A program made the position numbers and the translations under genes. This document shows, piece by piece, positions 58,403 to 64,000 of a DNA stretch of 64,000 nucleotides. Numbering within the stretch: the stretch's first letter is position 1; the number at the start of each line of letters is the position of its first letter. The notes under the pieces are model-generated. The model saw only the letters and a program-made list of their open reading frames with translations. It made no database searches and had not been told where the DNA came from. The stretch lies in NCBI GenBank assembly GCA_037176885.1, contig JAWWNJ010000164.1, positions 310,001 to 374,000 of the forward strand. The letters run 5' to 3'. The stretch is from Favolaschia claudopus. Lineage: Eukaryota > Basidiomycota > Agaricomycetes > Agaricales > Mycenaceae.

Positions 58403-60637
58403 TCATGTCCGCTTCCTCAAATGATCCTGCTCCCCATGAATTTGCAGCACTCCCCCACGCGCCGCAAGCGCCACCTGCGCCCTCTCCGTCTCTGCATCAA
58501 TGAAGCGCTGCGGCCGTGCCATTTGGATGGCTTCTGGATTTCGAAACACCAGGACCATGGTGGGGTTTTCACGGTAGAGGTGGTCGATGTCTTCTAGATG
58601 TCTAAAAGAAAAAAAGAAAAGCAGTCTGAGAACTGAAAAGGTCTAATGCCAGACAACGAGCGATACCTATTGGCGGTTTCTGGGTATAACAGCCATACGA
58701 CCTTCATGGCAAGATGACGAGGTCAGGAGAGTAGGTGTAAGGCTGGAGGACAAAAAACATACCGGGACGAATAACGCGTTGAAGAACATCCAGATGAGGT
58801 AGAACCGCCACCCGAGATACTCAATCCCCGGTGGTGTGATCTCGACAATGATATAGTTGCTCAACCAATTCATCGCAGTCGCCAACGCAGCGCCTTTCGT
58901 CCGCATCGAGAGACTGTTGATCTCGACGGGGTATAACCACGGTACGCCCTGTCGACCGAGAAGCTTCAGCCTTCCATACAACGCAAAACCAAAAAGACCC
59001 CTACCTGCCAACAAATCCCGAAAAACAGATAATACAAAAAGAAAAACACCGTCGCGCCCGCCCCGTAACGCGTCCCGTATACAGGATCATCCGCACGGGC
59101 GAGGAAGCCCGAGATGAAGACGTAGCAAATGCACTGGCCTGTGGCGCCCCAGATAAGGAGTTTGCGGCGGCCGGCGCGTTCGATGAGGGCGATGCCGGCG
59201 AAGGCGAAAAGGAGGTAGGAGACGGAGTTCCAGGCTGCGAGGAGGCGGGCGGTGGTGTTGGAGAGGCCGACAGAGTTTTGGAGGACGAGGGGGAGGCTGA
59301 GTGGGGTGGTGAGCTGTGAAATGAAGGGGGAAAAGAAAGGTGGAGACGAGAGACGTACTAGTAGCTTGTGACGTTGATTCCGACGAGCTGCTGCATTAAT
59401 TGTGCGCCTGTTGAGAAGCATGATTACAAGGCAAACAGGAATAGACAGTGGATACCAACCAGCACCAAGAAGCAACCGTTGAATCATTCCCGTCTCACCA
59501 CTCCTCATGTGTAAGATATCACTCCAACTCGGCGCTGCGTCCCTCTCCATCCTCACCGCGTCCATAATCTCCGCCTTCTGATGCAGTATAACATCGTCGT
59601 TTGCACGGGCGCCGTCGCCCTGGAGCGCCACCAGCACCTCGACGCCAGCGGCCTCGTGTCCGTGCATGAGGAGCCAGCGGGGGGATTCGGGGAGCCAGGG
59701 GATGGTGAAGAGCATGATGAAGGAGAAGACGAGTTGGAAGGCGATCGGGAAGCGCCAGGAGGCGCTGCCGGCGATGAAGCTGAAGCCGTAGGTCATCCAG
59801 TTGCTTATTGAGAAGCCGGCGATGTTCATGCTGGGGGGAGTCAATACTGGATGAGAAGAGTTTATGAATACAACATACACCATCTCAAAGACGACGAGCT
59901 TTCCGCGCCAGGAGGGTTTGCAGGTTTCGCTTTGCCAGACTGGTGCGGTTGCAGTGTTCATTCTGCGAGCGAGTCAAAATTTGATAGAACATGATAGTAG
60001 AATATCCTACCCGTTCCCGAGGCCTGTCGAACGATGTGAGCTGGAGAGGATATACTATAGAAATAGACGACAGACCAGTTATAATACGCGCAACGATCAT
60101 TTGCGTAACAGTGAATGCAAAAACCTGCATCAATGCTCCGATAGACATTACTATGACGCCGAGAAGGAAGGTCTTCTTTCTGCCTAGGCGTTCACCTGTT
60201 TTCTCTCCGTCATTCATACATCGAACATGGAAAATAGAAGCAGCGAGGCATACCGACCACCATAGCAGCCAATGCGCCGAAGAGACTGTAATTCGTCCGT
60301 TAGCGCATATTCGTGGGTTGAGGTAGACGGGCTATAGCAGGTACCTACCATCCGATATCATATAACGCGACGATTGCGCCTTGAAGAGTTGCGTTGGGGT
60401 TGCCCATGGTTTTGAGGAAGTCTGGGGTAATAATGATACCGCCGAAGACGCCCTGGTCGTATCCTACATCCAATTCAACACAGCTCAAAGGGATCATACT
60501 CTCAGCAGAATCCATCGCGTACCGAAGAGGACCATAGCAGCGGTGCACGCGACCGTCACCCATCCTCCAAGTCGGGTGCCTGTGATGCCGAAGTGCGGTG
60601 CGTTCTTCGAGTTTCCGCTGCTAGTATACGCCGACAT
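58403..60637 (-). CDS. MFS sugar transporter
   Basis: The frame starts MSAYTSSGNSKNAP at 60637 and ends at 58403; resolved first exons are 60637-60523 and from 60463 on, including a 13-nt exon at 60011-60023. Sugar-porter signatures are GERLGRKKTF (loop 2-3), PESPRWLL (after helix 6), ERAGRRKLL (loop 8-9) and PETANRHLEDID (after helix 12). About twelve hydrophobic segments are visible. It should import a mono- or disaccharide across the plasma membrane. The frame is open upstream to an ATG at 60955, which would add a 106-residue Arg-rich extension; I prefer the shorter start because it matches family lengths. Confidence 0.88.
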
Positions 60638-62539
60638 GCCCACGCTGCCACGAGTAGATAGAGAGACGAACGGATGATAGGTAAGAGAGTCAGACTCGAG
60701 ATTCAACGTGGAAGCGCCAACCCAGGTTCTTCGTCTTCGCCATCCCCGACGCGTGTGTACGCGTATCGGGAAGACGTAGGCATCACCGCTGTATAGCCTA
60801 CGGCGCGGAGTGGATTGTGGGGTGTTGAGCGCGTTTAGTTGCGCGAGTCTGGATATCGTCGTGGCCGTTTCGAGTAAGGATGGGAGGGTTCGGGCCGCAA
60901 GTCCGAAGTGCGACGGATGTGCTCGGATGTGTTGGTCGAAGCTCAAGCTGCTCATCCCATGCGAGTCTTGGTCTCAGATCTTAACGTTTATGCATTAGAG
61001 TGCAAGTTCGACATACATATATCACACGATAGAAAGGGTTCTTGATTTTTATTATGGTTTATGGGGAATTTAGGGAAGATTGGAAGATTAGTGATACTGT
61101 ACAACAGAACCCACTCAGAGTGGAACCGAGAAGCGAAGTATACATCCTTACTGCAAGGATAGCTGCAGAGAGGAGCGGGAAGGGACCGATTACATCCAGG
61201 GGGATCGCTACCGCAAACCTTGTGTGCTGCGGTTGTCTTCGGGGCTTTCGACTCTTTCTTCGTAGTTGGTTTGACGGTGAGGAAAGCAAACGAAGACACA
61301 AAATTGAGGCAAATTAGTGAAAGAGAAAAAGAGCACAGAAGAAATTGAAATTGAACCAGCCGGGAGAAAGGAATGAAAGAGACCCAACGATTCGGTTAAC
61401 GGTTCATTATGGTCGCTGGTGGTCGTTTGTGATCACCTTCCCCGCGAACGTACGGAGCGGCGTCATGCGATTTGAGTTACCCGAGTTGGGCCCGGCGTGC
61501 CGAACTTGTGCGTTCAAGGCGACCCAGCAGCAAGTAATACGCCGTCAGATGTCGGACATGCGTAGGCGAGGACGCGATTGTCCGCAGGAGCTAGGCTGCC
61601 ACTTCAGCAACACTGTTATTTTCGGTCGCAGTGTAGCACTTGTAGCCAGATCTGGCACAGTCATCTCTCCCATACACGCACGCTGCGCTGAATGCACAAA
61701 AACTTGTCAAAGATAGCAGAGACTCCCAGAAATTCGATTGAGTCGAGAGTCGACAGAGGCCGAGAATCAACGGGTCGATCGCCCGGTGCTCAAGGACAGC
61801 GCTGCCTTGTGTGTGTGCAAGGTTTTCATTCATATTCCAGTAGGGATTCAGATGGCGCATTTCGGCCCTCGGGGCCACTGGAGACGATGGAGGACAACAT
61901 TGTCAAGAGGTTGATGGTGGCGAAAAGGAAAAACACTCCGTCACAGCCACATCGGAACTTTCGGTCTTTGCGAACTTTGCTCTTTCCTGGGGCTTTTGCC
62001 ATGGTTTCGTCTGCCTATGTTGCGTTGAATTGTCTGCGAGTCTCGTCCCCGCACAGTGGCACACAAGCTACATTCAGGTTCAGTATGTAATTCCTATAAC
62101 GTACATGGAAAAATATCTCTGGAACGTGTTCCGCCCTTTATTGAGCGAGGCACGAGGGAGAAACAATACAGCGTCTATCCTCCTCCTCCCTGTCCTGCGA
62201 AACTTCGGAATGCTGGGCATGTAAACCATATTAGCAAAGATCAGCTATGGCAGTCTTCGGACCGCCCAAAATGTCGGAATGTATGCTGAAAGTGGTATCT
62301 CGGAATGAATGTTGAACGTTGAAAGCGACAATTGGGCCCAACGCGTCGAAGGCCGCTCCCGCCAATTGAATTAAATTGGCGCGAGTGGCTTTTGAGGCGC
62401 GGAGAAACGCTCACTGCGCCTGCAAAAGAGTATAAAAGGGGGGCTGAAAATCAGCAGAACCCCAGCAATCGAACGGTCCCTCTTCCACACACAAAGCACT
62501 TTTTCAACTCTTGAACCCACCGTCCAAAAAATCCCCAAC
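60638..62539. other. Long divergent intergenic region
   Basis: About 1.9 kb between the transporter and the secreted-protein gene. Several ORFs of 60-150 codons exist but none shows a motif or splice-consistent extension. It should contain both promoters. Confidence 0.45.
62431..62437 (+). promoter_or_regulatory. TATA box of the secreted-protein gene
   Basis: TATAAAA followed by a G-run, 103-109 bp before the ATG; the clearest core promoter in the window and a sign of strong regulated expression. Confidence 0.6.
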
Positions 62540-63133
62540 ATGCAGCTCTCCCGCTCCATCGCTTCCCTTTTCGCGGTCGTCTCTCTCGCCGCCGCCACCG
62601 CGCTCCCCCGCGCCGTCGAGTCCGACGCCAGCATCCTCGCTGCGCTCCCCAAATTCGTGCCCGAGGCCGGTCTCCCCGAGGTCCCGGCGGAGCTCGTCAA
62701 GCAGCTCTTCAGCAGCGCCAACACTGGCACCTCGCTCACGAAGCGCTCCGTGCACTGCGAGACGAGCGGCGGGAGCCCGAGCACGGGCGACGCCCAGGCC
62801 GCGTCGCGCTACATCCAGAGCCTCGGCCACGGCAACTCGTGCTGCCAGAACAACTCAGGCGGCTCGTGGTGCACGACCATGTGGTGCACTGGTTCGGCGT
62901 GTGGTGAGTTCATTCGATTCGAGGGTGATGATGATGATGCTGACTGACTCTACTACGACTCTCTAGTCAGCATCTGCAACAACAGCCCCGCCATCAGCTT
63001 CCCAGGATGCGACTTCTGCGATGACGCTGGGAACGGATTGCTCGACATCTCGAACAGCTGCTCTTCCGGTGGGCGCTCTGGAGGATGGGCGGACGCGCCT
63101 TACGATCTTCACCTCGTCCTTTTCCATTCTTAA
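62540..63133 (+). CDS. Secreted prepro-type Cys-rich protein (176 aa)
   Basis: Exons 62540-62903 and 62967-63133. Signal peptide MQLSRSIASLFAVVSLAAA, then a pro-region of about 50 residues, then a Kex2-type Lys-Arg site (TSLTKR|SVHCE). The predicted mature part of about 105 residues has ten Cys, including a CC pair, and opens HCETSGGSPSTGDAQAAS. The intron falls in phase 1 just before VSICNN. It looks like a small secreted protein of the effector or antimicrobial type, but I do not recognise the family, and the TSGGSP motif alone is not enough to assign one. Strong TATA box upstream. Confidence 0.75.
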
Positions 63134-63949
63134 ACAAACAAGGAGTCTTTGCGTTGGGCATCGTCAGATGGTGGGGTTAAGACCGTTCTGTACAACTTAC
63201 ATTTATCGTCCTCTCAGTCTTTTTATAACCTAGTTATAATTAGCACAGTAATGTCTTGAAAATATTGCGATTGCTGCTAATTTTGCTGTTTGAGCTGTAA
63301 ATGAGCAGCATTGGAACCCAAATCCAAGGAGGGAACAACAGTGGAACAACCGGAAGCGGCAATGGACCAAGCCTGAAGCAGGGCGGGATGCCGGTAGGCG
63401 GAACGAAGCTCCACTGTTCCAGGGATGTCAGCAAGGCCTGTAACGGCCGAGAACAGAGTTCGACAATGCGAGCGCGAGAGACTCGAGTTTCGCGAGCGAC
63501 GCTTGTTGAGCCGTGAACTAGTATGTCGAAGTAGACTAGAGAATCAACTGATGGAATGAATCGAGAAATAGTTCGAGGCGCAGGTGGTGGGCAAATTGAG
63601 TTGTGCACTAGCACTCCCGCGAGAGATAGAGGCCACAAGTTAGGTCTGACTCCCGCATGCCTGAATCTTCACCGTTCTTTGCGAAATGTGAGACTACAAA
63701 CTAATGTAGTGGATGGGAAAGAAACAGCCGTTGCTCGCGTGTTTGTTATCGAAAAAGCAGGCGATGAACACGATAGTTATAAGTCAGATAGAGAAGAAGG
63801 ATAGACGGTATAGAATGTCCGACGATGCCTGCCGCAGTCGATACAATGGGCGTACGTTGTGGTTTTTGGTCAAGTTGCGGAGCAAGCGTTACGTGTCACA
63901 ACTTGTCACACACTCTCCCAGCGCTTTCCTTCAGCTTCAAGCTACAGGC
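63134..63949. other. Intergenic region
   Basis: About 800 bp with no supported gene. 3' UTR of the secreted protein and promoter of the next gene expected. Confidence 0.45.
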
Positions 63950-64000
63950 ATGTCTCGTTCTCGCCCTGCGTCGATGCCGCCGCAGCCAGCAGACGTCCAG
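63950..64000 (+). CDS. Possible start of a gene cut by the window end
   Basis: An ATG opens MSRSRPASMPPQPADVQ and remains open to the last base. The preceding sequence is pyrimidine-rich, as before other starts here. Too short to identify. Confidence 0.3.
   Translation, partial: MSRSRPASMPPQPADVQ

Noticed and set aside
60638..60955. 106-residue N-terminal extension of the sugar transporter
   Set aside because: In frame with an ATG, but Arg-rich and unlike transporter N-termini; the start at 60637 fits family length.
61345..62224. Several 60-130 codon plus-strand frames
   Set aside because: No motif, no splice-consistent partner exons and no match in composition to nearby genes.
62540..63133. 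Assignment of the secreted protein to the Hce2 family
   Set aside because: Only the TSGGSP string is shared; Cys spacing does not match well enough.

Overview
The window is nuclear DNA of a filamentous basidiomycete, most likely an Agaricomycete. Genes are compact and split by many 45-75 nt GT-AG introns. Plant-cell-wall enzymes carry fungal cellulose-binding modules (CBM1), and there are a PriA-like protein, F-box and MYND families and a Zn(II)2Cys6 regulator. No CRISPR array, rRNA gene or bacterial-type operon was seen. For most genes I resolved the exons so that the reading frame stays open through every junction, so the coordinates are codon-checked. Gene functions come from recognised motifs, not database searches.

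Layout. 0-9 kb: 3' end of a tRNA-modification gene (MTO1), a PriA-like Cys-rich secreted protein, DUF2470 membrane protein copy 1, F-box gene A, a MYND protein and a small Arg/Glu-rich protein. 9-15 kb: a glucuronoyl esterase (CE15) with a C-terminal CBM1, then F-box gene B in inverted orientation, so the esterase sits between two inverted F-box paralogues. 15-22.4 kb: one 19-exon zinc-cluster transcription factor with unusually long introns around its DNA-binding domain. 23-25.3 kb: a same-strand array of tRNA-like units, each followed by a T-run like a Pol III terminator. 25.5-36.6 kb: a secreted alpha/beta hydrolase, a 988-residue vWA protein, an S33-type hydrolase, a TauD-type dioxygenase and a Rieske-DUF455 fusion. 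36.7-40.7 kb: DUF2470 copies 2 and 3, inverted around a RING protein. 41.6-46 kb: two tandem CBM1-GH28 endopolygalacturonases. 46.4 kb: the SPC1 signal peptidase subunit. 48.5-56 kb: an unrecognised gene whose start codon was hit by a hAT-type MITE, a frame-disrupted Kin1/MARK kinase and a nested pair of inverted-repeat elements in the kinase leader. 56.8-64 kb: a PP2C phosphatase, a sugar transporter, a prepro-type secreted Cys-rich protein and the first codons of another gene.

The two polygalacturonases, the glucuronoyl esterase and the sugar transporter fit a plant-biomass-degrading life style. The strongest unusual signals are the tRNA-like Pol III array, the start-codon MITE insertion, the nested inverted-repeat elements, several 8-16 nt microexons, three GC-AG introns, the frame-broken kinase and the multi-domain vWA protein.
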